From Fasciola hepatica (Eukaryota; Platyhelminthes; Trematoda; Plagiorchiida; Fasciolidae): a stretch of 64,000 nucleotides of DNA. Location: positions 3,174,501 to 3,238,500 of the forward strand of contig CANUEZ040000193.1 in the NCBI GenBank assembly GCA_948099385.1. Direction: 5' to 3'. The notes under the pieces are model-generated. The model ran no database searches, was not told where the DNA came from, and worked only from the letters and a program-made list of their open reading frames with translations. Positions 34,454 to 45,985 of the stretch are shown here, piece after piece (the stretch's first letter is position 1; every line of letters starts with the position of its first letter). The position numbers and the translations under genes are program-made.

Positions 34454-36892
34454 TTGCTGCATTCACCTCCTTGTCGAAGTATTCATTGCACCTGAGCTTC
34501 AATATCCGGAGAAGGGATTCATTCACTGGTTTCCCGGAGCGAACTGAGGGATACAAGAAAAGAGCCGAACATTAACCCCTCCATGATGCATAGTCTCTAG
34601 TCAAACGCATAAACAGATAGGTGACTCACATCTTGCCAACTCACGTATCATTCCAGAAGCATTAACATGGCCACGGAGGAAGATAAACGCGAACAGGAAG
34701 CCACTTGTCGTATCTTGTTTCAAACGAGCAAGCTGATGAACAGGAAAAACGAACACATAGATGTCCTTTTTTGGAGAAGAAAACTATTTCTGGAAAAGCT
34801 CCTATTTTCAAAAATACAATATGAAATGGCCGACAGTAAACGTTGTTGGGAAAAAGTACCCAAAAGACAAATCACTTGGCGGAAGGGTGGTCCTACATGT
34901 TTCAGTTACTATGACCAAAAAATGAAGTTTAACTCAATCAATTCTGGAAACTGAAATCAATTGCTTACCTCAGTAACAGCCACTTCGGCTGGACTCGTGT
35001 GCAGAGCAAGCCCATCACTAGCATGACGCACAAGAATCACTAATTCTGTGCACAATTGTTCCAACAGGAAAAAGCTCAGTTATTTTAGATTTTCGGAAAT
35101 CCATTTGAAACGTTTGCATACAAAAATCCAATGCCACGAGTCACTATCAAACCGTCGATCCTCTTTATACTTGGTCGATTACCTGCTGGTTGAGCAATGA
35201 CAGTGCAATCAGTCGGATGTGGACAATCAAAGTAAAGATCTAGTGGTGCGTAAGTCACCACTCCAATGTGACAGAACAACTGTCCCGGCATTTTTCGTGG
35301 GATCGGCTCCGTCTGTCGCTGTAAAGTTCAAAGTACAGCTTATGACGGAATTCAGTCCTATAGGATGGGAAATATACTCAAAGAAAATGTTGTTGGTTGG
35401 AGAATGTGAATCTCAAATATTATGTGAAATCTACTTGCGTCCATCTTCATAGAGCATGCAGCAGAATTCAAAAAAATATTCAAAACTGTATTCAACAGAT
35501 GGATTAGTTCTCCGAATAAGAAGCCTGAAACTGAGTTCAGATTTTTAGAGAATCTAACCAGTTTCACGGCTCGAAGACAGGAATCATTCAGGCTTGTGAG
35601 GAGTCCGAGAGCCTTAAGGTTTGGTGAGGCCGAAGTCAGATTGCCAATTTTCGGTTCAGTTACCTAATATGTGTAGAGCCCGGTGGATGGCCTCCGGTGG
35701 AGTTACCTAACAATGACAAACAGCTGTACAATGCTTCCATAGATTTCACTGGTAAGCTGAGATTTTAAACTTTGAGATGAATAGTTTTGCTCTCAAGTTA
35801 TCTTTTCCCTTCCATTTTTATTTACTTTACAGTGATGTACAACAATTTAGGAATGGAAAACTGGCCAACGAAAGGCTGTCAAATAGAAAAGTAACCGTCG
35901 CTGGCGTGAATTGAACCCTTGTCTTTATTGTCCAAACTCCTCGATGATAACGTTTTGCCTACCCTCGGCCATGATGAAGCAATACTTTACGAAAAATCCG
36001 TGTTGCAAAGTAAAAGTCAAGTGACATGTTAGTTTGCATTCTGTTAATTATTTTTCTCCCGAAAATACCCAATATTTATTGTTCTCAGTATAGGTAGATA
36101 GATTTTACTCCTTCGGATATCTTCATCTAAGTGGAACCGAAAGTGACATGTATAACGAATAGAAGACCAAAGTAAGACTAATTGGTCTGAAACGACTGGT
36201 AATTTTAATTTGGGAAACTTGCAGTGGCTGCAATGAGAGCTATCGTGAACTATCGTGAATTATATGATGGGGGTGTATGATGAATGAAAGAAGTCTCAAC
36301 TTTTACTCTAAAAGTCGTCACAATTCACTAAATTCATGATCAGTGCTTTCTCTCAGTTCATACTTACTTTTTATCCAAGTCGTGCCCTACGTTTAGTGGA
36401 GGACAGCATTGAATTTCATCTTCCTTCCTGGTGTACCATGCTTCGTTTACAACTCACAGGAGCTCTAAGGGTAACTGTAGTCGAATGCCAGTCGACGTTT
36501 TACATGTTCGCGTGCAACGCTGTAGGCCGTACATTGGGCATTATGAAAATTAATGCATTCAATTTATCTTATGCATTCCTTAACTTTTTTCACCCTTTAC
36601 CTGAATGTTTTTGTGTCAGAAAATCGTGGCGCTTTATAGAGAAGATTTTGTAGACCATCCAAGCTGCCGTTTAATTGGTCTGGGTGATTAGTAGATTCAA
36701 GTAGCTCAAGGAGTCTCTTTTTGCACTCCCTGTGGCCAGTCGTCCTCATCCTCATGGTTGCTTTTTCACAATCATCCAGCTGAATGAGGGTTCTGTGCCA
36801 CAGCGTCAATTTGTACCTGGACCCAGATTTACGTCGCATGCGTACACCTACACACACACGCACGAGAAACAAAGTAGACGTATCTGTCGACC
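34454..36892 (-). CDS. Candidate six-exon minus-strand gene segment
   Basis: Six exons with mutually consistent phases, 5' to 3': 36892-36601 (292 nt), 35756-35707 (50), 35357-35259 (99), 35045-34969 (77), 34732-34630 (103), 34543-34454 (90). The best junctions are CATTCAG|GTAAAG, GAG|GTAAGC, AGAT|GTGAGT and GCAA|GTGAGT, with acceptors such as GTTTTTCCTGTTCATCAG. The donor of the third exon (GTG|GTGACT) is weak; an alternative third exon, 35318-35183, has a better donor but does not fit the phase of the exon before it. The first exon is the most protein-like (ECKKRLLELLESTNHPDQ). Later parts read LVILVRHASDGLALH and ILKLRCNEYFDKEV. Leu/Glu-rich helices suggest a helical-repeat protein, but no family is recognised. 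A 95-codon plus-strand frame from ATG 34667 (ATEEDKREQEATCR) overlaps exons 4 and 5 of the chain, or parts of them, and is a real rival. Confidence 0.35.
35885..35990 (-). mobile_element. tRNA-like relic with a B-box match
   Basis: On the minus strand AAGGGTTCAATTCACGCCAG resembles a T-arm with a B box, preceded by GAGGGTAGGCAAAACG. It lies in an intron of the candidate six-exon gene. It may be another decayed member of the SINE family, but without the diagnostic tail block. Confidence 0.35.
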
Positions 36893-37176
36893 CTGTGAAT
36901 TGCAAAATTAAGTGAGTATTCTTCACAAGGGACTTTCTTTATGTGGAAATCTCCAGTATGTTTGATATCGATTGATTATATGGAGCTCTTTTCTAATCAG
37001 GCTGGATAGTAGCAAATATTAGCAGGAGCCGTTGCAGAGGAAACCTAATGACAGCCATTGTAGTTCAGAGCACGAAAAGCATTTAATTTTATCGTGTGCT
37101 GGCCAATTTTTCACGTTGTTTTGGAAATATGTCCGAGGAACTCGGAATTCTGCCGGTACATTTTACGAAATGCTAC

Positions 37177-37282
37177 CTAATTGGCTGTTTCCGATGCCAT
37201 TCCAATTTGTTTGAAGCAGGTATCACTAATCGCAACAGCTTGTCTCACATTCCATTTATCGATATAAATCGGCCGCGGAATA
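37177..37282 (-). CDS. Candidate terminal exon
   Basis: The acceptor GACACGTTCAAGCAG ends at 37283, and 34 codons follow (RPIYIDKWNVRQAVAIS, then KQIGMASETAN) to TAG at 37177. A GTAGCA donor sits directly after the stop, so the frame could alternatively be out of register. The composition is strongly protein-like and richer in G+C than its flanks. Upstream plus-strand frames (37032-37290) are shadows. No family recognised. Confidence 0.35.
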
Positions 37283-37830
37283 CTGCTTGAACGTGTCAAC
37301 AGTTGCGGCTCTTGTTAACCTGATCGAGCTAGGTCATAGTTTAGAAAGCCATGCTCATACATATTACAAATGTACACCCAAAAATTTTGAAATATGCAAT
37401 GTTTCCTAGCTGTAACTCAAAGAACGAGCCAAACTGCTATCTGCTTTATACATATGGTCTGATAAATTTGTAACCACAACAGGGCATTCGTGGGGATGGG
37501 ACTTCTGATGCTTCTGAGCTAATGTGACTGCACTGCAGTCCACACATTCCCATTGTTATCCTCGTAGTCGGTTTGTGACGGTGGGGCTTTTTCATTTACC
37601 TTTTCCACTTCTCTCCGTCAAAACATGAAAGCAAACTGGTAAGCCTTAACGCGTTTACCCGAACATATTTATGGTCACGAAATGGATACTGAAGTCACGA
37701 TAAAATCAGGTCCACATGAATGAGCTATTGGTAAAACTTATAGGGCGATGTGCAGATGAGGTGTGGGTGGTTCGGCCACCGACGTGGGTTGGGTGAGGGC
37801 AATTGATGCGCCAGATTTCAAACCAGCCAT

Positions 37831-38020
37831 TCAATAGGATGGCAATTCCAAATAATTATTGCGTGCTTCAGAAAAAATCCGAGACATGAAGCAGATTTCG
37901 CTGTTTTCACTCCACTTGGGGCTAAAATTAAGATAGATTTTCATAGGTGTGATTTTGTTTGCAACCATGTCGGTAAGCTGACTAAAACCTACGTAAAAAT
38001 GCAATGTCCAGAGTATACTT
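37831..38020 (-). CDS. Candidate terminal exon (62 codons)
   Basis: The acceptor CATTGTTTCCTATTTCAAG ends at 38021. The frame reads LHFYVGFSQLTDMVANK, then FSPKWSENSEICFMSR and SEARNNYLELPSY, to a TGA at 37831. It lies on the same strand as the candidates at 37.2 and 34.4-36.9 kb. Two stops in a row along the strand mean these cannot all be one transcript. Not recognised. Confidence 0.35.
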
Positions 38021-38029
38021 CTTGAAATA

Positions 38030-39060
38030 GGAAACAATGTAAAAAGCTGACTAACATTCTAAACCGATTTATCATGCGATTCATTATGACAGACCTTAAA
38101 AATGCCAACTAAAACCATCGGAGAAAATGAATTTTAGGATTTCTCTCCTTGCACTGAGTCTCATGGGCAGAATCATGTGAACCAATTACGAAAATAAATA
38201 AACGGTCTCTGAATACTCGACTATCGTTGGCGTGATAAATTTATCACAGCGAAGTTTCAGTACTCCATTGGTATCCATTCACATGAAAACTATGATGCCC
38301 TTTGCAGCGACCTAAAAACCGTTTTATATCGTTATAAATCTTGTCCTCTTTTCCTACGGGTGGATAACAGAAACACGTTCAAAAGTTGTGCTCTTTTTAA
38401 GAGGAGCATCGAGAACTGAATCTGGCAATAAAACCTCAATTTTTCTCAGGCGTTGTGGATCACGGTAACGTAGGATGACGGCGTACACACGTTGGTTGGT
38501 ATGAACTTGTGCCCAGTATCGATCAAGTGGCGAGGAAAAGATGAAGTGGGTCTACGTGTCGCAAGCGACGCTTAAGAAATGGGATGACTCATCTGGCCCT
38601 AGCTGACAATTTTGTAGTTGTACCGTTTACTGCTTCATAAACATTTGACGTAGTAATCAAAATGAATTAAGTTCGTGACATATCTGTTCCGAATTTGATT
38701 TTGCCTAACGGAGTTGAATACACGTTTCCCAAATTTTTACCCAGTTCAATAGCACGATGACACTAAGTTGGCAGCAAAACAAAGGCCTCCTAATTCACAG
38801 AGATGTCATACTTTTAGGATTCAGTCCTTGCTGGAATAAAAAAGACAGAAATTTATGGATGAAGATCAGAACATCTACTCGCCGAACGTACCCAGTACAA
38901 GTGGTTACTTTTATGATGGAGATTTCACTATTAGGAGCGGATTAAATTGCACTACATTTCAACTACTGCTTCTTATTCAGTTGCGAATCAGACAAACTGG
39001 TTAGTGGATGATTCCGTTTTGTTTGAATAAAGCTGATCGGAAAATCTGGGTGTCTGAAGC
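38030..39060 (+). other. Mostly non-coding; one possible early exon
   Basis: Within 38.74-39.0 kb two overlapping plus frames follow a good acceptor (CCCAAATTTTTACCCAG at about 38747). One, starting near ATG 38858, reads SPNVPSTSGYFYDGDF. These could be upstream exons of the gene at 39.4-40.1 kb, but the splicing could not be resolved. The rest of the interval is featureless. Confidence 0.25.
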
Positions 39061-39400
39061 TCAGTTTATATGCTTGTTGAAGGATTTAGCAAAATATCTC
39101 GCAGAGGTATTAGTTATCGATAACAGTTCCTTCAACAACGAAAACCAAGGAGAAGTTTCTTGATAAGGAACATAATTTTGTTGGGAGAATAGGGTTTCCT
39201 TTGAGAAACACGAACATTGGACTATAGTCGTTCCATTAGGCCCTCTTTGTTATCAAAACTATGCACCTCAGGTAAACTGGATTAATTCACACCAGCTCCG
39301 TTCGGAAATGATGTGTGACGGGCGTGTGAACACGTGCGGTGCACTAACGTGAAAGTCGAACTTAAGCTCCAAAACAGTTGTGCCACACCCAAAACCAGAG

Positions 39401-40083
39401 TCTTTTACACATGCGACGTGCGCACCTCAAGTGACACTCGACCGAAACAACTACATTGGGTACATGAACAGCTTTGACATTTGCACTGCCCGTCCAAAGT
39501 GGTAATGAATACACATATTTTCATGGTCATCATTGATTTGTCCCTCTTTTGTACCAGTAATTGGATCGTGAATATTTGTTCTGCGATTTGCAAACTAACA
39601 ATCTCCTCTTTGGTATTTCCGTCTTTGCTTATATCAGGCATATTTCCCGAAAGGGGAAAGCGAGATCATGTTGAATGGCCTAATAATGATCGACGCAGAC
39701 TAGCACTTTCCATTTTTAGACTTTGGAAAGCAAAGTTTTCTCTTGATTTCCCTATTCGAGTATTGATCTATAGTGTATACATCAAGACAAACATTTTTTG
39801 TTTAGGCATGGAATTCTTCAGTGGAGCAAATCCATGTAATGAAAATTGTCCGTATAAACTTTGCTGCGAACCAATGCTGTGGAATAAGCTGAGTGACTGC
39901 AGCAGAGAAACGGGTACAACCAAACAAGTCGTTAGACTGAGGCTAAGAAAATATCAGGTATATAAACAGTTACTTCGAAATAGAATTTTACAGACTGTTT
40001 CTATGTTGATGGTGTTTCCCGACAGATATGTCCTTATCAATACTCAGTGTAGCAACGAAAGTAAAAGAGCTACCAACCAGTAG
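39401..40083 (+). CDS. Candidate last two exons with a 200-codon frame
   Basis: The frame 39481-40083 is open for 200 codons, the only one in the window clearly longer than chance. I place the exon start at 39558, after a strong acceptor (GTCCCTCTTTTGTACCAG), because the part before it is T-rich. A preceding exon, 39401-39501 (TLDRNNYIGYMNSFDIC), ends at a GTAATG donor in the matching phase. The terminal exon reads RGKRDHVEWPNNDRRR, then a cysteine cluster (NPCNENCPYKLCCEP) and a basic tail, and stops at TAG 40081-40083. AATAAA follows at 40148. An alternative 3' end splices at CAG|GTATAT (39957). An earlier exon at about 39.22-39.27 kb (PLGPLCYQNYAPQ, donor GTAAAC) is also possible. Family unknown. 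Confidence 0.45.
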
Positions 40084-40147
40084 TATTCATAAATATTATG
40101 GTGCTTCAAGTTATATCATGAGGTAAGGCAATTAAAACTTGACAAGG

Positions 40148-40153
40148 AATAAA
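40148..40153 (+). terminator. Canonical poly(A) signal AATAAA
   Basis: Lies 65 nt past the stop of the 200-codon frame, a normal distance for a 3' end. AATAAA is not rare at this A+T content, so it supports the gene call but does not prove it. Confidence 0.4.
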
Positions 40154-40799
40154 ATAGACATTTTCAATAACGTAGCAAGGGACAAATAGGGATAGATTGT
40201 GGTCAAAACAAGGTCATTCTGAGATTTATATTTTTATTCGTGTTTGGGAGTTTTAAGTAACTTTTATATATGGACACAGTAAGTCACAAAGATTATTAAA
40301 TCGAGCAATACAGATTGCTCACTTTCCTTCTTGAGGAGAAAGATATATAGATGTCAATTTCTGACCGGAAAATATGGTGGTGGTTTCATTTTGTCAATGT
40401 GAAATTGATTTCAGAGCTCTTACGGAGTCCCCTAGTTTGGACGGTAGCTTCAGTTTCATTGCTCATGCAGCTGGTTCACATAGAAAACGGTGTACAAACC
40501 TGATTACAGACTTCTCTTAACAAATCAAATAATGATCGAACAACAAACGATGCATCCTTTCATCGTCCAAAATAAAACAATGGGGCTGAGTGTCAGAGTT
40601 TTTCTGGTTACTAATGCCAAAAAGAACCATTCAGAACGAAGAACAAAATATGAGAACAAAACGGAGTCATTTTTTGATATATAAAGCCAGAGCAGAGTTT
40701 GCTCAATGAAGCATTAACTGGGGGTGTCTTTATTTTTTGCAAATCCTGCAAATCCTGTTCATCGGTTTTCTCCAGCAAACTCATCGATTACATCTTGAT

Positions 40800-41902
40800 G
40801 CGTTGTGATGTGGCCTGAGTTACTGTGGTCTACCACGAGCATCTAATGGTATCGAAACACAAGCGGCCTTTGAATTGCTTCTTGATCAGCTGACGAACAT
40901 AGAACCAGTAAATCAAGATGCACTGGGCTGGCTCAAGATCAACATTGATGGATCTGGGGTACCAATACCGGATCATCCACACAGAACAAATTAACCTATT
41001 GACTGAAGAACATATAGGTGCACTGAAGTAACTGAAACAGAACACGGCAATTTTAGTTTCCCCTTCAGATAAGGAATTCAGATTAGCAGTAGTGGACAAG
41101 TCTTCCAGAAAAGAAAAGATGCCACCTATTATGATGATTGAGACAAAGTTTAGGCTAAACTTCTCTCTGTATGACTCTCAAGAGATAGGGAGAAAGATCT
41201 GTACCAAATTAAACACCTCAATAAAAGCAGGTAAACTACGACCAGGGAGAGCCCAAATACCACAAATGTTTAGTTTCACCGAAACTAGAAAAGGCGACCT
41301 ATCTTGAGCATGGCCCATTCACTCCAGTTTGCTTCAGCCAAATGGTTGGCTCAGTTTTTGAGATCATTCAGAGAGGCCATTGCAAATTACAACATAAAAG
41401 AACTTCGAAATGTGTCAAAAACACAAGAACATAGGAAACAAAGGTATTTCGGCCTTGGGTATGACTTACCCATCCACTAATATTTCAAGTCAAGAAGCTA
41501 TCAGAGGAATTTTTCAAACTAATGAAGCGAAATGCTTTATTGTTCGATACCCAGTGATAAACTGGCAAGGTATGTTCTCTTCTGTACACCAAAAGTAAAG
41601 TTCTCTTTCCCCAACAAAAGATTTCGGCAAATAAATGGGGTCACTGTATTTTCCCCACAAGCCTATCGCGGTAGATACTTTTGTTTGTTATTTTGGACGT
41701 AAACCGCCACGTAGGTGACATATTGATTATTAGTGACAAAAACGGTGATCACTTTAACAAAGTCCGTCCAACTTTTAAACTGAGTAATGTCAGTACGGAA
41801 AATTGTCACTCCCTTCTCGGTATAGGCATTTCTTGCCGACCGGACGGATTACCTATGAGATCACTACACATTCAAAATTGCCTAAATATTCTGTGGCCTT
41901 AG
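40800..41902 (+). pseudogene. Penelope-like retroelement reverse transcriptase, decayed
   Basis: Successive pieces in shifting frames follow the order of a Penelope-like RT. LPRASNGIETQAAFE with LLDQL (from about 40830) matches the region upstream of the fingers. SPSDKEFRLAVVDKS (41059) is the decayed ADKGxxxVVxDK block. FASAKWLAQFLRSF (41328) fits the SxxYxLAKWL region. FSFPNKRFRQINGV (41601) fits the QxDGVAMGSP block. RHVGDILII (41705) is the catalytic YVDD box with Y to H and the first D to G. It ends near SCRPDGLPMRS, the usual FLDxxIxRRPDG end. At least three frameshifts and several stops separate the pieces, and the metal-binding Asp is lost, so it cannot be active. No GIY-YIG endonuclease domain was found downstream. 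Confidence 0.85.
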
Positions 41903-42094
41903 CTATATATGTAATCCAACTGAGCAAACAGCGTGGATGACTTGTCAGTTTGGCCCAACCATAGTGACGTGACATATAGCCCCTCTCATTCTTGTTCTCT
42001 CCTTTAACTTATCATTCACTTCAACCTCGTCTCATTTTCAGTGATTATTTTACTTCAACCTTTCTTGTTCACAAATCCCCGGCTGATAAATTGT

Positions 42095-42165
42095 GATAAG
42101 CATCACTTCACTAAATGTTAGCAGGTTCGATTTGGGGTTGCGCAATAAAACTGTGGAGGATTTCG
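42095..42165 (+). mobile_element. Dispersed repeat fragment, copy 2, with a B-box-like motif
   Basis: Shares a 24-nt block with 18260-18283 (three transitions). It continues into AGCAGGTTCGATTTGGGG, which matches a Pol III B box. The combination suggests a second tRNA-derived family or a diverged member of the SINE family. The A box is not recognisable. Confidence 0.45.
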
Positions 42166-42490
42166 TCAGGTCGACCTTGTGAATGACCATATAAAAATCA
42201 CATTGATCGCAGTGTGCTCCTGCAAACATGCGGCGAAACGGTCCAGGATGCATCGAGCAAACCTATGTTTCTGGTTCCTCTTTTCAAACTCAACCGATTG
42301 TTACCCTTACTCTACAGCAGATGTTCACAGTAAACCGTTTCCGCATAGCTGGAATCTGAGTGTATGTACCGATGGAAGCTTGCGCACTTTCAAGTATCCT
42401 TTGCTATGAATACCTGTTTGGTTAGGAATCATGCCTTCAAAATGATCGAGAGCAGCCTGTCACTCACTTTTCATATCCAATTCCGAAACA

Positions 42491-42491
<1 letters not shown>

Positions 42492-42526
<35 letters not shown>
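42492..42526. repeat. (TTA)n microsatellite
   Basis: About twelve uninterrupted TTA units. Confidence 0.9.
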
Positions 42527-42529
<3 letters not shown>

Positions 42530-42790
42530 TCCTAAGACTGACGTGCCGAATTATTTTAACAAAAACTTGGGGCCACTCTCAGTCACGAAATAGTTATTGA
42601 AACTGCGACAATAACACCATGTTAATTATGTAAAAGAGAAAATCACACGAAGTGCAATACAGAATACGCTGAGCTTACACAACCGCACGTTTTGATAAAA
42701 AGGTAGTCGTCCTATTTGCACTCCAGTCAATTAGAACTACCAAGTATTGCTTCCAAAAGTTTAATTTTAAATTTTGGTCGTGCTTCCCAG

Positions 42791-42973
42791 GTTGAAAACC
42801 TTCGACAACCAAAAATAAAAGTTACACAGTTTCTATGGCTGACGATTTTCATGGAAACAAGCAACTGCTTTCACCAAATGGATCGGGTGGAATGGATCGC
42901 TTCATCCAGGATGTGCGTCTTATCCTCGGTCGTTAAATACAGCCAAAATAAGAAAATCAAAAGAGCGATCTAG
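42791..42973 (+). CDS. Candidate terminal exon (60 codons)
   Basis: The acceptor TTTTGGTCGTGCTTCCCAG ends at 42790. The frame reads VENLRQPKIKVTQFLW, then NCFHQMDRVEWIASSR, and stops after a Lys-rich end. A GTCGTT in frame near the end is a weak alternative donor. Not recognised. Confidence 0.3.
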   Translation, partial: VENLRQPKIKVTQFLWLTIFMETSNCFHQMDRVEWIASSRMCVLSSVVKYSQNKKIKRAI

Positions 42974-43559
42974 CTACCATTAAGTGAATTGCAGTCAACC
43001 TGAATGACTCCCTCTTATTTATGGAAACCACGTGCATTAACTCGGAAGTTACCTTTTGCAGAGACAAACGTAAATTAAATGACAATAGTCACCACATAAG
43101 AAAGTAAAAAACTCGTCTTGAAGTATCACAAATTTTCGTCTGTTTCATCGACTTTGAAATCATTATTTCTCTTTAGAGAGTTCTCAAAATAGTTTCGTTT
43201 GGTAACGTTTTGATTTGTTCAAGCAAGAGAAACTGGAGCTCAACAATATTCTATCCTAATTTAGGACTGGCATCCTGACGATTCTCACATCAAAGAGGTG
43301 TCTAGCTAACATAAATTTAATTACAAAAGCACGCGTGCCTATCAGACAAATATAATTAAAGGCCGTCTTAATTTTGTGGGATACCAACTTCGTACATACA
43401 AAAAAACTGCCATGCCAATTATCAACGCCTACATTCAAAGTCGTCCATCATATCGACCAAAACTAAAGCATCGTGAAATGCACGTCATTGCTCTGAATTC
43501 AAAGGTATCAAACCTTTCTTAATGGTGAATGAAAACAAGTGTGCTTCATCTCTCTCGAA

Positions 43560-43838
43560 GTTAAACAGTTTTCCACAAGGAAACAAAGTGTGACTATTGC
43601 AACTAGACCTTCCATGATCTATAAGTTTCAGGCTCTTCGTGCCAGTAATATTTTCTGCGAAAACTCATATCAATATTGTACATCGAAATACACCTCAATG
43701 TTAGCAGTTTTCAGCGGAACCCTTTTCTGTTCAAGCATGAAAACACTAGTTTTTCAGGGATCCATGAAAGATAAAAGTCAGGTCACTGAACGTGAACTGT
43801 TTCTCTTCTTCTCGAACCACTCCAATACATATGCCTAA
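43560..43838 (+). CDS. Candidate exon, Ser/Thr-rich
   Basis: An acceptor-like CTTCATCTCTCTCGAAG is followed by about 92 open codons (QSVTIATRPSMIYKF, then MKDKSQVTERELFLFF) to TAA. The region contains several TC-rich tracts, so the acceptor choice is uncertain. Composition is moderately protein-like. Not recognised. Confidence 0.25.
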   Translation, partial: VKQFSTRKQSVTIATRPSMIYKFQALRASNIFCENSYQYCTSKYTSMLAVFSGTLFCSSMKTLVFQGSMKDKSQVTERELFLFFSNHSNTYA

Positions 43839-43839
43839 T

Positions 43840-45355
43840 GTACAGATTAGGCGAAATCGGGGCGGGAAAATCAACGATGCCATTACTTGAGCAAGTTCTG
43901 AAGTGTATCACAAGTATCACTCATCCGTTACCAGTTACTTAGGTTGAAATCAAACCAATTATTGCTTCTTTTGAATTTTTCTCTATAAGTATTTTTTTAA
44001 CCAAACGTTTTCTGTCATTTCAACCTATATTATTCACCACCTAAAACTGATGAACAAAACAGTGCAATCTCTCATAACTAGTATTTTGAAACTTGTCTTT
44101 GTTATCGGTTTCTAACCTTTACCTCTGTTGTTGGTACTTCGTGCTTTGGAAGAATAAAGAGCGAGCTGTTTCTTTGGCTGATCACATTTCTACAAAGATC
44201 GTCTGAGAATTGAACCTACCCAGCCAAAAGCAGTGATAAAATGACTTACAACCTGAATAAGCGCACAAAAACACATGTCCAGTCGAAACTCAAGAAGTGT
44301 GGCAGAGCTAAAAACAGAGAAATTTACTTTACATAGTTGTTAAGTGCGAGTTCTTCAAACTTGATATCGAACAAACGAGGGCTACTTACGTTTTCTGAAC
44401 ATGCTAGAGAGAACTCTCTCTAATGTCCCACAGCCATGTATTACTCCTGAGTTCGATCTAACACGTCCAGACATGTCACGGTCGCTCACTATGCATCATT
44501 TATGGTTTATTCAGATGTGAACTTGCTCCGAATAACTATTAAAATGTCTTTTCAGCTCAAGAAAGTAGTATTTTCCGATGTACCTGAAAAGATGTTCCCT
44601 GATTTTAAGAACCAGGTATTAAAAATGAAATCAGTAACATGGAATATCTAGCTCAAACTTGTTTGATCAACACTGATATGGTTTCCTTCAGCTAAAGGGA
44701 TAGAACATATTTTTGTTGGCGTTGAAGATTTATGAACAAGAAAAGGCTGAAAGTTTCATTTTAAAGAGTTTATTTTCAGAGAGACGTCAATAGCAGAACT
44801 ACTTTGTGGTGGAAGTAAGTTGAATGTTGTAAGTCCTCCGGGTAATTAGTACAGATAGACAATCAATCGATGTGTCTTTTACGAAACCCACAAATAGTAC
44901 AGTTTGACTTGATTTTTTTGGAAGCAGACTGGAACGGCATGCAGTTGAAGTATTTCGAACGACAAAGTAAAGTGTGTGATGCCCACACTAATTAACTCGG
45001 TGAAAATCGACACCGCAAGATGGTCATCACTACGACTGTTCTTGTTCACGTTGTCCGACAATATAATTGAGGTTTCAGAATCAGTTCAAACGCGTTTATC
45101 ACGACCACCTGTTTCTTTGATCATCTGCAGGACATGCTGCCTTTATAATGAGAAAAAACTAGTTGGCGTGAGATACAAGACAAAAAATAAGTTTATTTCA
45201 GCTTCTCCCTGTTAGTCAAGCGTCAATGTTGAACCAAATCACTTTGAGATATGCACATGTCTATCGGTTAAACGAAAATTGATAAAACCAGTGACGCGTC
45301 AGCAAGCCGTGGTGGGTAGTTTAAACTAGGCTGACGGGTTTTATGTATGCCTGTA
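43840..45355. other. No supported gene
   Basis: Both strands of 44.88-45.2 kb are open in overlapping frames of similar quality and no splice site decides between them. The remainder is AT-rich. Confidence 0.4.
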
Positions 45356-45359
45356 ACAG

Positions 45360-45483
45360 TAGAAAGCCTTCAGACAACCGTCTTGATGGGCATCCAAAAT
45401 GCAGTGCTAAGTACATATGCACAGGCCGTAATCTGCTAGTCACGTATATCCAAAAGGATGGCGCCTTGGGTTTGGCCCACCTC
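45360..45483 (+). CDS. Candidate internal exon
   Basis: The acceptor TATGTATGCCTGTAACAG ends at 45359. Forty-one codons (PSDNRLDGHPKCSAKY, then VTYIQKDGALGLAHL) run to a strong donor CTC|GTAAGC at 45484. The frame also continues open to 45573. The G+C is clearly higher than in the flanks. Not recognised. Confidence 0.35.
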
Positions 45484-45985
45484 GTAAGCAAACAAGAAAA
45501 ATATCCGGCCAGACCGACAAAACCTCCTCTCGACCGACCCTGTTTGAAAAGTTGTGCTGACTCCGAACCCTAAAAGCTATAGGTTGGAAAGGGACGGAAA
45601 AAGGTTGTCACTTTCTTTTTAATTTCCACCTGATTGGATTCTTTCTCCCTCCATTCACGTGTTCCACTTTAGCTTGGCAGGAATGAAACTCAACCAAAAA
45701 CTTTGGTTTGATTTAGAGTTAACCGCCTGTTGGTCACCGACGTGTAGTTCATTTTATTCCAAAGGTTTCTCTAAAAATACAAGTAGAATAAATCAGTAAC
45801 TCCACACAATGTACATCACAGGGTTTATTATAATTAGAACTCCATAATTCGGTCAGGAAATGAAACCTCATCATTATCAAATAATGGCGCAGGCTCTTGT
45901 TTAATGAGCTCCTCGTCTGGGTCGCAAAGGTTTCATCTTCATTCGAGATGACTCCTGTGTGCGGATGATCCTATCTCAACTGAGG

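Noticed and set aside
39060..39500. Resemblance to a choline-transporter-like protein (NRNxYI and CTAR residues)
   Set aside because: The spacing is far too short compared with that family and the match rests on a few residues.
40830..41099. 89-codon minus-strand frame
   Set aside because: It is antisense to the Penelope-like RT pseudogene.
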